A DNA stretch of 64,000 nucleotides, from assembly GCA_946902875.1 (NCBI GenBank), contig OX336349.1:13849891-13913890 (forward strand), in the 5' to 3' direction. A program made the translations under genes and the position numbers. Positions 51,883-62,623 of the stretch are shown one piece after another (within the stretch, counting starts at the first letter, position 1; each line of letters starts with the position of its first letter). The stretch comes from Nematopogon swammerdamellus (Eukaryota; Arthropoda; Insecta; Lepidoptera; Adelidae). The notes beneath the pieces were generated by a model that was not told the DNA's origin, did not search any database, and saw only the letters and a program-made list of their open reading frames with translations.

Positions 51883-52675
51883 TGTATTTAATTGTGCCTG
51901 TTATTTAATACATAATATATAGAGAAAGGAACTTCGATCCAACCGGGTGTCCCACGACGCCTATCGTCTTTTTTTAATAGAACCGGAACTCTTTGTTACC
52001 TCTTCTACACAACTTTTCAGCTAATCTACGCGACTTCCAATGACCTCCAAACGGCTAAACAGCAGATATTCAAGATGACTGCAAGCATTGCGAATTACCA
52101 TAAAACGTACTCCAAGCAAATTAAGATTGATGAAAGCAACATTTGAAAAGCAGTCTTCAGGGCTAATTATCATTTCAAACGACCCTCTTCTACAGAGGGG
52201 GTAGGGGGAGGGTGCACGGGTTAGTATTCACAACACTCCACCACCGAGGGGACAGAGCAATTAGTATTTTAGGGAGAAAGAATAACAGCGGTTTTTGAAT
52301 TCTAGAGACGAAAGCGATTAGATTAAATTTTATTGAAGTTACGTTTGTTGTTCTGTTTATAAAGTACGTTTGCAGGTAAATTAGAGTGATAAATGTTGTG
52401 TGGTGTAGATAGTGGAATTATTATGGAATGTTATTTCTTTCAGATAACCTTGTTCACAACAGTTTGGTGTTAGGTCAGACTGCAGGTTTTCTCGTGGTGG
52501 TGTTTTATCTTACATTTATTCTAAATCAGGCACCTACCAGTATTTTCCTTAAGACAATAATTAGGTAGGTATTGTACCTACGAGTATCTTATAGTTTATA
52601 CCTCCAAGCTTTTACCTAAATAAAATGTAAGGAAAAAACAAGGAGGTAGCAAGCGCACCGATGTAAAGGAACGTT
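51883..52675. other. No gene recognised
   Basis: Intergenic sequence with short frames only; a 'gggggtagggggagggtgca' purine run at 52,197-52,216. Confidence 0.35.
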
Positions 52676-52679
52676 TTAT

Positions 52680-53230
52680 AAAAAAAATCGGTCAAATGCG
52701 AGTCTACCTGGCGTGGACTAGCGTGGAGAGGGTTCGGCACCATTCCAATTTCCGTGAGAACTTTAAGATTTTCGATTTTCGTTTAGGTTTTCCTGTAAGC
52801 TATAAGAGAGTCCCTATATTTCCAATATTTTTCGAAATTTTAAACTCAACAGTTTCAGAGATAAGGGTGGGGGATGGAATGCTCGATTTTTGTATATTTT
52901 CCTTAATATTTTTTTAAATATGTATTTTTAAATATTTTTATTTCTTATAACGTGCCCTTTTCATTGATATCTCACATGAAGCATTTGAAAAAAAAAATAT
53001 TTTAACTTTCAAATTTGTCGTCCCAAAATTTACACCCAAAATCGAAATTCGTTCAAGTACGCTATACGTCCGTGATTGGGCCATCACACTATATACAATT
53101 TATACTTTTTTCGTCCAGTGGATTCGAAGAAAATAAGCCGTGACAGAAGGACAGACAGACAGACCGACAGAAAGACAGACACAAAAGTGATCCTATAAGG
53201 GTTTTTGAGCTACGGAACACTAAAAATATC
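52680..53230 (+). repeat. Family F-type interspersed repeat
   Basis: 'aaaaatcggtcaaatgcgag', 'gcgtggagagggttcggcac', 'gagataagggtgggggatgg', 'tctcacatgaagcatttga', 'gtccagtggattcgaagaaa', then (gacagacaga)n at 53,151-53,182 and 'gtgatcctataagggttttt' 'gagctacggaacac'. A related internal block lies at 56,545-56,850. Confidence 0.6.
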
Positions 53231-53479
53231 TTTCTATCAGCATTCTCGTCTCTCGTCTCGTCCTTAAAAATTACTTAACAGAAACTTTCACATCACACCA
53301 GCGGCGACTCCTTTCAGTTGGCGAGGTTGGCGCCGCCAAACCAAATAAAATGAATGACACCATTAATACAGAAGTATCAAGCTAAAATAAATGTGAAAAA
53401 ATATCGGAGTTATATTATTTATTTCATACATAATATAACCCACGATTAATAAGATAAAACGTCAATCCCGTACCTGTTA

Positions 53480-53970
53480 CATAATTTGAAATTTCGCGCG
53501 CCTCAAACGCGGGCGACGACGAATGACGACACATCAAGGCATTCATTGGCCGGTTGGCTACATTTTGAAGCGCCACCGTATTCCATACAAGGCGGAAGCG
53601 GCCGAATGTTCCCCCCGTCCCGCGCGGACCCGCTGCTCAGCCTTTCGAGTTGGCGCAGCGGGGAGTGCATTTAGAACGCGGTAGCGAGTAGAGCGACTAG
53701 CGAGCGAGCTAGGTGTGTGTGTGTTGCGTGTGTGTGTGCGCGCTGCGACCACACGAGTATAATATTCTTGTGCTTTGCGACGTGCGATGCGATGCGACTA
53801 GCGAGCCCGAGATAGGCTAGGTGTGTTGTGTGCGCGTGTGTGTGCGCGTTGGCTCGCGAGTTGATAGCTGCATATATTCCGTTATGTAGGTATGGACTTT
53901 GTATGGATGAATCTTGTGCAGTGTTGTTAAATTTAAAGTGATTTATTGGTAATTATAATGGCAAACTCCT
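53480..53970 (+). promoter_or_regulatory. CpG- and GT-rich block, candidate host promoter / first exon
   Basis: This 400-bp block is rich in CG ('gcggaagcggccgaatgttc', 'ccgtcccgcgcggacccgct', 'agcgagcgagctaggtgtgt') and ends in (GTGTGC)n-type runs at 53,712-53,740 and 53,822-53,848. The motif 'cgactagcgagc' occurs twice (53,694 and 53,796). Downstream at 53,959 a start codon begins a 25-codon frame 'MANSYRAIYGALKDKRDSVI' that stops at about 54,036. This is compatible with a 5' untranslated first exon, but no downstream exon is recognised. Confidence 0.3.
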
Positions 53971-55217
53971 ACCGAGCTATCTACGGAGCACTCAAGGACA
54001 AGAGAGACTCAGTAATTTGGCACTCTTATCTATAACAAAAGGAAGAGTGCCATACATAACAAAATTGAGGCAGAAAGAAGATTTTCACGATCGAGTCATC
54101 GAAAATTTCTTGTAGAACGAAGAGTGGACTTCATGTACAAATAAAATGTAACAATTTCAAGCTTGTATGCCTGTCTCGTCGTCGTCGTGCCAGAGGGGAC
54201 GTCGCTGTTGTCGGCTGCAACTCGACTGCTTTGACACAACCAGTAGGTATGTACATATTATCTACAGACAAAAAAATCGTAAGTGAGAAAAATAAATAAT
54301 TTAAACTAAATATTATAAACTATCTATACCTATCGTAGTCGTCTTTCAGTTTTTGAACTCATTGTTGTAGAAATAAATTAACGCGTAGGTATCTAAGTTA
54401 TGAAATTATGAAAAAGATATTCCTTAGCTAGAGCCAACCCAATATTCAGGACCAGGAGTCGCCACTGCATCACACATCACAGTAAGTAAATTAATCATCG
54501 GACATTCCATAGTGCTTCATAAATATCTTCTTCCCCGTTTAGAAGGATTTAAATTCCAACATTCAGGGTCGAAACTGTACCAGTCGGCGTGCAGGCAAGG
54601 CGGTCGGGCCGGCCCTCGCGGTGAAAAGACGAGAAAATTCCATTCGAGGAAACCTCATTTCGGAATAGAAAGACATCATTAATCTTTCAAGGGCCGTGTT
54701 CGGTTGTGTGAGGTATTGTGTGGTGGGGTGGAATTTAGCGCTCCGTGTGCCGTCCACACTCGCCAGGTGCGTTTGTGAACTCAGATTTTGCGGACGAAAG
54801 GGGTTAGTTTTGTTGAGATATACATTATTAACAGACTTAAAAAAAGGAGGCTATCAATTCGACACATATGTATGTAATATCGTTGAAATTGTTCAATATT
54901 CGTTTATTATGTTAGTCTATGTGGGCTTCTAAACAGGTGTGCAGACTTTCTTAAGCGCATGTTTTTATGTATTTATGTATGTATGTTTATCTACGCATTT
55001 CTCCGAAACTATTATTCGGACTGTGACCATTCATTTTATTGACTTACATTAACTTCAACTTACGGAACAGTGCAAGTTTCATCAAAATCGGTTCAGTAGT
55101 TTTCAAGATATGGACTTTTAAGTGTGTACCAATCACTGAAAAACACGTCGTCGGGTCGGTTTAATGCCCAATTCTATGCAAAACTTGTTATGTGATATAA
55201 CTAAAAGAAGCGAAATA
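53971..55217. other. No gene recognised
   Basis: Includes a GC patch at 54,590-54,620 and a lepidopteran-style repeat at 54,955-55,140 ('tgtatttatgtatgtatgtt', 'catcaaaatcggttcagtag'). Frames of 64-78 codons near 54,600-54,930 overlap on opposite strands. Confidence 0.35.
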
Positions 55218-55472
55218 AAAAACTATTTTAAAATACATTGCACCGACTTCAAAAAACAACTAGAAGTGAAAGGTGTTAAATAATATTTTGATTCATATTC
55301 GGACCCTTGAGTTGAAGGCGGTACAAAAGCACACCTGAAAATGGATAGATGGACACCTTTTGTCCTTTTGTACCCCCTTCAACTCAAGGGTCCGAATATG
55401 AATCAAAATATTATTTAACACCTTTCACTTCTAGTAGTTTTTTGAAGTCGGCGCAGTTTTTTAAAACAGTTT
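55218..55472. mobile_element. Foldback element, ~110-bp arms
   Basis: The left arm reads 'ttgcaccgacttcaaaaaac' and 'tagaagtgaaaggtgttaaa' 'taatattttgattcatattc' 'ggacccttgagttgaag'. The right arm is its reverse complement with few differences, ending 'gaagtcggcgcagtttttta' 'aaacagttt'. The inner arms are almost perfect and the outer ~30 bp are more diverged. The loop is about 30-40 nt. No protein is encoded. Confidence 0.85.
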
Positions 55473-56305
55473 TTTTTTTACTATTGTGTCGAGTTCCGAG
55501 TTGAGCAATGGTAAGTTTTTTTTTTTATTATTTCATTATTGTATTAGAAACGCTGTGCACTATATTTTTTAAGCGGCACCTATTATGTCGACAGGAAAGT
55601 TACTAATACATGTATTTTGGTTGAGCTGCGTTCATCAGCTATGTGAAATTTTATTATAACGCTGACTAGAAGTGGCAATTCCTTTTGAGAACTTAAATTT
55701 GCTCGTTGTAGCAAATTGCTGGTTTCAATTTAATTTAATATAGTTTCGTTATATTTCTATTATTGAAGAATAATTTCCAGTCCGGTTAGTTTTAAATTAA
55801 GGAATCAAATTCTCAAAGTTCTTAAATTGTTTTCACTTTAGTTGGAAAATGCTACTTTTGAAGTCGAAAAACAACTGGCATTTAGTGTAATTCGTTTTGC
55901 TTAGTTTCGAATAATTAACTGCCGGCACAGGAGACAGATAATTTATAGTTTTGATATAATTCGAGACACGTAAATAGAGCTTTCGCTGCCCCGCGACAGC
56001 GGAGACAACTGCTATGGACGGGCGCTGCTCGGAGGAATTTGCATCCCTTATTCCTTGTCATCCAACCTATCTCCGCAGTACTCGTCGCATAGAGACTGAA
56101 CACATTTTTGTTGTAAACCATTGGTTTTGAAAATAGCTCGGAAAATAGTTTCTTTGTCGCAGCGCTATGGTGTCGAACTGTCTTCCGGTGAGTGTTACGG
56201 AATCCTTAAACCTGTGTTAACGTCGCAATAACAGAGTAGACATCCTTGCATATAACAGCATATAATTTGCATATAATTGCATATGCCGACAACAGTCGGC
56301 ATATA
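55473..56305. other. No gene recognised
   Basis: Mostly AT-rich. Near 56,265-56,305 there is a small palindromic patch 'gcatatgccgacaacagtcg' 'gcatat'. Confidence 0.35.
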
Positions 56306-56309
56306 AATT

Positions 56310-56412
56310 TTTTTTTTTATGGAAACTGACACGGTTGGCTACATCACCTACAACATCCGTTATGTCAGCCCATAACACCGGGTGAACTAGGTGCCATGTT
56401 AGTGCTTCCCTG
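56310..56412 (-). repeat. SINE A, 3' end
   Basis: T9, 'atggaaactgacacggttgg', 'ctacatcacctacaacatcc', 'acaccgggtgaactaggtgc'. It is 5' truncated and runs straight into 'ctgagcatggtttcgagagg' 'agaggtgattttggct' (56,428-56,463), a plus-oriented piece of the LINE 3' end seen at 32,800-32,850. Confidence 0.8.
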
Positions 56413-56463
56413 AGCATGTCACTTCACTGAGCATGGTTTCGAGAGGAGAGGTGATTTTGGCTA

Positions 56464-57079
56464 TGTTCACTGCACATATCCCGCAAACTATAACATAAAT
56501 AAACCCTATATTACTAATTTTTTTTTTATTTAGACTCATTACTTTCGGTCATAAGGGGGAGGGAATGCTCTATTTTGGATGTATATGTTCTTTAATAGGT
56601 ATCTTTTAAGATATGGATTTTAAAATATTTGTTGTCCTTATAACAAATCCTTTTCATTGATTTACTTAAGCACCTGAAAATTATTATTTTTTACCTTTTA
56701 CCTTGATTTCTCCCCCTAAATTGACGATCGTTCATTTACGCTATAGTAAGTCCGTGAATAGGTCATCAAATTCTATATATGTACCAAATTTCAACTTTAT
56801 TCGTCCAGTAGATTCGGAGAAACCGTTTTTTTTTCCTCTTTTGAGGTACGAAACCGTAATATATAGGTATATACATAATGAACGTGATATTTATATGGAG
56901 AAATGTTTCATTTTTTTCAGTCCACAAGCCGCCCCACCCCTCATGCCCTGAGGGAAGGCTAGCCTTGCATAGTAGCTTCGCCCTTTGCAGGCGAACCCTT
57001 GTTCAGACCAGTATCCGCCTGAATAAAACATGGCGCTCTAAGAGCACGAGCTCTCGGAACCTGAAGGTCGATTCCAAAT
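56464..57079. other. Repeat-like stretch, no gene recognised
   Basis: 56,545-56,850 resembles the inner part of 52,850-53,130. Positions 56,930-57,075 contain 'ccctgagggaaggctagcct' and 'tgttcagaccagtatccgcc', not recognised. Confidence 0.35.
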
Positions 57080-57600
57080 GTGACTAATTTCTATCGCATT
57101 GCGTTGGGATTGTCGTGCGTTGACGTGCAAATTGCGAGTCTGCCCGACAGAGTGTCTTGTGTGTGCGGGTGTGGTTGGTATTGGTGACCACTACCACAGA
57201 AGAGAGATATAGGGCTAACGCCCAGAAGCGACACGAGCCTGTGCGTGTGAGTTTAGTTGATCTATAGATACGCACGAAGAGGCGTATGTAGCTTGAGGCC
57301 GCTTTGAACGATAGGGTTGGTAAACGCAGAGTACGGGTGGAATGAGCGAGCGAGAGAGTTCGGTTCGAGAAAGAGAAAGATGAACAGAGGGCGAACGCCG
57401 CGACACCGCATCGCTAAACGAAAGAACAATAAATAAAATGCTAGCTCGCAGCAGGCAGCAGCCTGTGCGACGAGTCACCTCCCGTGCGTGAGTTTGTCTG
57501 ACAGCTACCGTCGACCCGCACCCACCCCGGAACACACACATGCGCACGCGCGGTTGCTTACACAATACATTCAACCGTGTCGCCGGCCTGCCACTACTTT
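57080..57600 (-). promoter_or_regulatory. CpG-rich block, candidate regulatory region
   Basis: GC- and CpG-rich relative to its flanks ('acacgagcctgtgcgtgtga', 'agggcgaacgccgcgacacc', 'ccgtcgacccgcacccaccc'). The minus strand is open for 119 codons at 57,215-57,574 but the peptide is Ser/Arg-rich and not recognised. It could be a promoter or untranslated exon. Confidence 0.25.
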
Positions 57601-58727
57601 GTATTGTATTGTTTATTGATCATTCATAAGGCAGTTAGACTGCACTCGAACTTGTCACAATTTGTTCTATACTCTTATACTGCCATGCTTTATTCAAGCG
57701 GGCACTAATTTTCTGAACCACGCGTGAAAAACAAATAACGTGGCACTCAAGTGCTCTGTTGTTGCTGCGACTGTGATGAATATTTTTGAGACAAAATGAC
57801 TTTAGCGGAATCTCTAGAGAAGATTGTGTTATCGGAGCCATTAATGTCATGGCGTATATATTTTATATCTACCATCCCGGGGACGACGCCCCTTGAGGAA
57901 ATATATAATTTATAAGTTAGTTTTTTAGTTTTTTTTAGTTTTTAGTTATAGTTTTTTAATTAGTTATATTTGTCATTAAATTTTATTTCATAGGTTTTAT
58001 ATCTTGTAAACATTTTTCACATACTAGGTACTACTACATGCCGTCACTACCCTTGTTACAAAAGTATCCTGTATACCAAACTTGGCATCGAATCGTTCTG
58101 TAGGCGGCACCAGTCGACGTGTATCGATAATATTGGTGTGGTCTCCTTTGTTTGAGACTGTCGTATTCCAATGTCCGTTTAGGCTGTGCTATTTTCTATA
58201 CAAGTCACAGAACCTTAGGGACTGACATTTATTACTAAGACCTAACTCGCGTACGGTTGACTCTCCCGAGTAGAAGTATGCACGTAGAACCTTGCCGTAC
58301 CAAAGCGCGTGAAGATGCCCAAGTATTTTCACTTTTATGCTGACGCACACTGCAGTCACTGCATTATTATTGAGATACATCTATGTTGAAGAACCTTATC
58401 ACATTAATGCTTTTTTTCTAGTTAATCTTGCGTACAACAACATTTACTCGTAAGCATGTGCGGTTTGTTAGGCAGAACAGCAAATTGTTTGTGTGTTATA
58501 TTTTTGGTGTACAATAAAATTTTGTTTGTTTGTTTGTTTTCGTTTTGTTAATCTCTTAATTTCCCTGTTATTTCTTTATAGTTTTTCGTAGTCGGATTTT
58601 ATAACATTTTTATTAAATTTTGTATTTAACAAATTTTGGTTTTAAACATATAAAACACGAAATATAATTCATATTAATTTTATATATTTTTCATTCCCAC
58701 ACTCAAGTGCCCCCTTCCCTTGCTCCT
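57601..58727. other. No gene recognised
   Basis: 57,640-57,850 has a 71-codon minus frame with no family features. The rest is AT-rich, with (GTTT)n near 58,520-58,542. Confidence 0.35.
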
Positions 58728-58950
58728 TACTAGGTAGGCTCAAATTGTAGCCGACTGGCTTGGTGCCACCGTACTGGATGTAAGATGGCCGCATAGCAGC
58801 CTCGGCTGTGTTCTCCTCTAGTCCAGTATAGCCAGCAATCCAGGGAAGTCTCCGGTATGACACCTACCTTATCGTAGGTGATATTGGCTGGTCGGAGAAT
58901 GTGCTTTGACCCCTCCGACTCAGCCACTCATATCGGATTACATAAAAAAA
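58728..58950 (+). repeat. SINE B, near full-length body
   Basis: 'ccttactaggtaggctcaaa', 'ttgtagccgactggcttggt', 'gccaccgtactggatgtaag', 'atggccgcatagcagcctcg', 'ctctagtccagtatagccag', 'ggtgatattggctggtcgga' and 'cagccactcatatcggatta' 'cat' with A9. This is the best body copy of SINE B in the window. Confidence 0.85.
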
Positions 58951-59335
58951 AACTTTTACTAAGTAGTAAAAGTAATAGTAAAAGTTTACTATTACTTTCC
59001 CCATTTGGGGCACGTGGTTTACTGACGACGACGGAGTGACAGGACCGATAAACATTAATGTCTTTAAAAATTCGAAAAAAGAAAACCTCCTATGTGGTCG
59101 GCTATACTCTCATGTTATACTTTCTCGTGGATACATACTCGCATTCAAATACCAACATTCAATATTCAGCAATCATGATTCAGCAGGTGGCTCACTCCTA
59201 ATACGTATGGCAATGTAGCAGCCAAAGAATTAAAAACTGATGGAAGAGGTATTGACTTAACGAGCAGCTAAAATACAAGTTCAAGGAGACGAAATTATAC
59301 AAAATATATAATGTTATCTTTGTCGCATTTGTTTA
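58951..59335. other. No gene recognised
   Basis: A small palindrome 'agtaatagtaaaagtttact' 'attact' lies near 58,969-58,996. No coding signal. Confidence 0.3.
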
Positions 59336-59337
59336 CT

Positions 59338-59740
59338 AACGTAGTGAGCCTTCTGATGCAAACTTATTACTCACGTAGGTGCCTTCTGATGCAAACAGTT
59401 TACTCACGTAGATGCCTTCTGATGCACCTTCTGATGCAAACTGTTTACTCACATAGGTGCCTTATGGTGCACACTGTTTACTAACGTAAGTGCCTTCTGA
59501 TGCAAACTGTTTACTCACATAGGTGCCTTCTGATGTATACTGTTTACTAACGTAAGTGCCTTCTGATGCAAACTGTTTACTCACGTAGGTGCCTTCTGAT
59601 ACAAACTGTTTACTCGCGTAGGTGCCTTCTAATGCACCTTCTGATGCAAACTGTTTACTCACATAGGTGCCTTCTGATGCATACTGTTTACTCACGTAGG
59701 TGCCTTCTGATGCAAACTGTTTACTCGCGTGTAATGCCAT
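59338..59740 (-). repeat. Minisatellite, 33-bp unit, with open frame on the minus strand
   Basis: About 12 units of 'gtgccttctgatgcaaactg' 'tttactcacgtag'; two units carry an extra 12-bp piece ('ccttctgatgca'-like). On the minus strand from the start codon at 59,740 the array reads as 11-residue repeats of the type 'ASEGTYVSKQF'. All length variants are multiples of three, so the frame holds until a stop at 59,462-59,464, where 'tca gaa' has become 'cca taa'. Beyond that stop the same frame continues through three more units to about 59,338. No signal peptide or flanking domain is visible. A short AT-rich 'tatataatat' lies just upstream of the start. It is either a repeat protein gene or a minisatellite that is open because of its unit length. 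Confidence 0.8.
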
Positions 59741-59999
59741 GAAATATTATATACACAAAATCATGTTTGCGTGTGTCATATAGATGCGATAGCAAATAGT
59801 GTGTGCAAATAGTAAACTTATAAAATGCGTGATAGAACGCACCCAACAAGGTGGCAGATCGGTTATCAGCCATTCTCGTTCTGTGTAATTTGTAAACAAA
59901 AGAAATTGCAAAGTACAAACGAGTGGGTAGAAATAATGTTTTATGATCCGGTCCGGATTATTTCGGCTTCGGGTTAGTGGTTCCGGTGAACGGCCGTTC
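59741..59999. other. No gene recognised
   Basis: AT-rich spacer upstream (minus strand) of the 33-bp array. Confidence 0.3.
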
Positions 60000-60677
60000 A
60001 CGTAGTTCCCGCGGAGCTCCCTCCACTAGTTACGCTCACCGTCGGCTTCTTGACTCCCGGCTTGGGGCGCAGCTTCAGCGTCTGGCAGCACGACGAAGAT
60101 GTTTGCATCTAATGTCCAACATTTGGACACACCAAACACCCACGCGCCTCGGCAAACCACTTCTGCCGTTCCGTACTCAGGAACTCTGATACTGAGACGC
60201 CAGAGCCTTTCAGTATCGTCTTCTTACGCCACACATACGACCTCGTCTCCAGCTTGCTGAACCGCACCAGCACGGGCGGCTACGGCTGCCGCTGGCCGGT
60301 GTCCGTCCGAGCCGGTGACACGCACGGATGTCATCTTCAGTTAAATTAGGTAGGTCCATCTTCTTGATAGTGTTCACAACACACATCTGAAAATTATCAG
60401 TGTCCTCTTTATTACCGTGTAATAATAACACTTTGCGACGTTCTCTGCATTCCAGCTCGTCCACGCGTTGCATCGTAACCTCCAGCTGTCGCCGCAGGAA
60501 GCCAATTGCGCCCCACATGAGCGCCTTGAATTCTTCGAAGTCTAGGCGTATGCAGGTGCACTCGGACGATGCCTGCGGCGCTGCAGCGAAGGACTCGGAG
60601 TGTTCTGCGGAGCTCAGGTCGCGGATGAAGGGCTCCTTCAGCTTGCGGAGCTCGACGAGTGTATCGGGCTGGGCCAT
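60000..60677 (-). pseudogene. Frameshifted LINE-associated RNA-binding (Transposase_22-like) protein
   Basis: The start codon at 60,677 opens a 155-codon frame: a Leu/Lys-rich start 'MAQPDTLVELRKLKEPFIRD', a probable coiled coil around residues 55-80 ('FLRRQLEVTMQRVDELECRE'), then 'RRKVLLLHGNKED' and 'EDDIRACHRLGRT'. After about 60,285 the conserved sequence moves to the next frame: 'VLVRFSKLETRSYVWRKKTI', 'LKGSGVSVSEFL', and later, after another shift, 'CWTLDANIFVVLPDAE' (about 60,125-60,075). This order (coiled coil, LLLHG, CHR.G, VLVRF, KG..VSEFLT) matches the L1-ORF1-like proteins I know from Lepidoptera, which coat LINE RNA. At least two single-base frame breaks show it is dead. A (CA)n run lies directly upstream (60,694-60,715). 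Confidence 0.7.
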
Positions 60678-61482
60678 CGCGTCGTGTGACAGTGCAATGT
60701 GTGTGTGTGTGTGTAGTGTGAAATAGTGCTGGCGGGGCGCCGCTGAGGACTGAGCTAGACCATAGAGGTACCCACATTCGTACTCCTTCTAGGCGACCTT
60801 GGTTATGTTTTTGTCTATTTAAATTGTGTAATTATGTACTTTATTCGTTTATTTAATTTAGTTATAAAGGTGCAAATGTTATTAAACTTACTTGCCGCCT
60901 ACCCACAAAAAAGATACGCATTGTAATAAAAATCATAGGGAACAATAGCACTGAAGACGGACTTATTACTTTAGGAATTATTTCTTCCAGGCAACCTTTT
61001 CGTTTCGACGTTTCTGGGTTGTCTATTTCTTCGATAGCACCATTTTCGGATCCACAATAAATTCTTCCGGGTCGATAGCCAGTTGGAAAATTCGTGTCAC
61101 GTCCACGTGACGTAGGACCACTCGCGTGAGGATTCCGGGACTCGAAGAGATCAGCTTCGGTTGATTAGAACAAGTGATCGAATTTTACCCTACATTGTGT
61201 CACTAAATTGAAAAAAGAAAAGGAATATCTCAACTGGAGTTGTTTTTGATAATTTAAATACTCGTTTTCATAAATATTTCATTTCTATTCCGAAATAGCA
61301 AAATAATGTATGCCTGTGCATGTGTACAATGTGTAGGAGGTATCCCTCTGCAATTTTTGTAGCGAAGCATTTTAATGCACGTTTGGGATGGGGACCTAAC
61401 TCAGAAAAAGTAATACGTGAGGAAAATACGAATGGAAGTTGTATTGCAACGCTACTCATTTGAATATAAAATAATTAGCAAT
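60678..61482. other. No gene recognised
   Basis: Contains a (GT)n microsatellite at 60,696-60,715. The rest is plain intergenic sequence. Confidence 0.35.
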
Positions 61483-61630
61483 TATAATACTTATTTATAA
61501 TACATGTAAGTACATGCTAGTTAAATAAAATCAATACTTGCGTGAAGACATATAAATTACTAAATATATAAAATATAATATACAAATGAATATATATAAT
61601 AAGTACAGCTTGTCCATCCAGGTATGAAAA
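61483..61630 (+). repeat. Dispersed repeat shared with 2,765-2,905 (family G)
   Basis: 'tagttaaataaaatcaatac' 'ttgcgt', 'taaattactaaatatataaa' and 'tccatccaggtatgaaaaaa'. Same order and orientation as at the left end of the window. Confidence 0.55.
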
Positions 61631-62083
61631 AAGGTGCCTACTTATTTATTTCCGTCTCCTCAACGTTGCGGAATAACAGATTAGCGCGCTCCCTAGAAAG
61701 GGTTTCCATGTACTACGAGATCCTGAGTCCCTATTTGGTGAAGGGAAAATATTTAAGTGAGCGAACCATTCATCAAAGTGTTACGCATCGGAAAGTCTTA
61801 CATCAATACGGTAATAGGACAAGTGTGCAATCTATCTATACAAGTACAGGGGTCTGCGGATGGTTTTTTTTTCTTCACTTTGGAATACAGCTAAGTTGAG
61901 GAGTCTTATTAAGACAATGCACAAAATACATTTCTGAACACTATTTTTTTTTGGCGAGTCCTCGACCTAGTTATATAATATGTTCTTCAGAATCTATCTG
62001 TATGTTGGAAACAGTGCTGTATTTTTGTTTATTTTTTATTTTTTAGTAATAAACCATTACAACCAAAGCCAAATGGACATATG
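61631..62083. other. Short unrecognised frame and AT-rich spacer
   Basis: A frame at 61,624-61,899 (91 codons, ending 'GVCGWFFFLHFGIQLS') starts inside the family G repeat and shows no known features. Confidence 0.25.
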
Positions 62084-62568
62084 GGTCTTTCAAAATTAGT
62101 TCATATTACGCTAAGGTTCTGGAGTTCTGTATCATATAGGGAGTAAAACCTATATAATTTTTTTTGGACATTGGGCTTTTTTTTTTATGTAAAATATTGT
62201 TTTTATGTATTTAAATAAAAAAAATATGTGGTTGATTTTTATAGCCTAATCGATTCAGTTTCATAACAGTAACAAAAAAGTCTTCATTACCATTATGACG
62301 TAACACGTGTAAGTTGGTAAAAAAAATAAAATTCGTTCTATTCCATACTAATAAAACTAAAATTGTGGTTTTCCACAATTTCTGAAAGAAAGAGATCTAT
62401 GTATTGGAAGACTTTTTTGTTCCTGGCATGAAACTGAAAGGATTAAGAAAAAAATTTTTTTTATACATTTTTATTTTTTATGAAAAAAAATTTTTTTCTT
62501 CTTCAAAAGTGATCTATTTCCGATAGAGAACCCCCCCTTAGCGTACTCTGAACTAATTTTGAAAGACC
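62084..62568. mobile_element. MITE/foldback element with 33-bp terminal inverted repeats
   Basis: The left end 'ggtctttcaaaattagttca' 'tattacgctaagg' (62,084-62,116) is mirrored at 62,536-62,568 with two mismatches. Pairing continues inside, for example 'cagtttcat..cagtaacaaa' 'aaagtcttc' with 'gaagacttttttgttcctgg' 'catgaaactg'. The body is A/T-rich and non-coding. It ends 55 bp before the LINE ORF1. Confidence 0.8.
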
Positions 62569-62623
62569 TTATATAGGATAGGGGCATGCGCCAAAGGGTC
62601 CACAGCAGCAGAGGGACTCGCAA

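Noticed and set aside
57215..57574. 119-codon minus-strand frame
   Set aside because: Ser/Arg-rich peptide from a CpG-rich block with no recognisable motif. Kept only as a possible regulatory region.
59338..59740. CRISPR array
   Set aside because: Units are contiguous 33-bp repeats without unique spacers, and the DNA is clearly eukaryotic.
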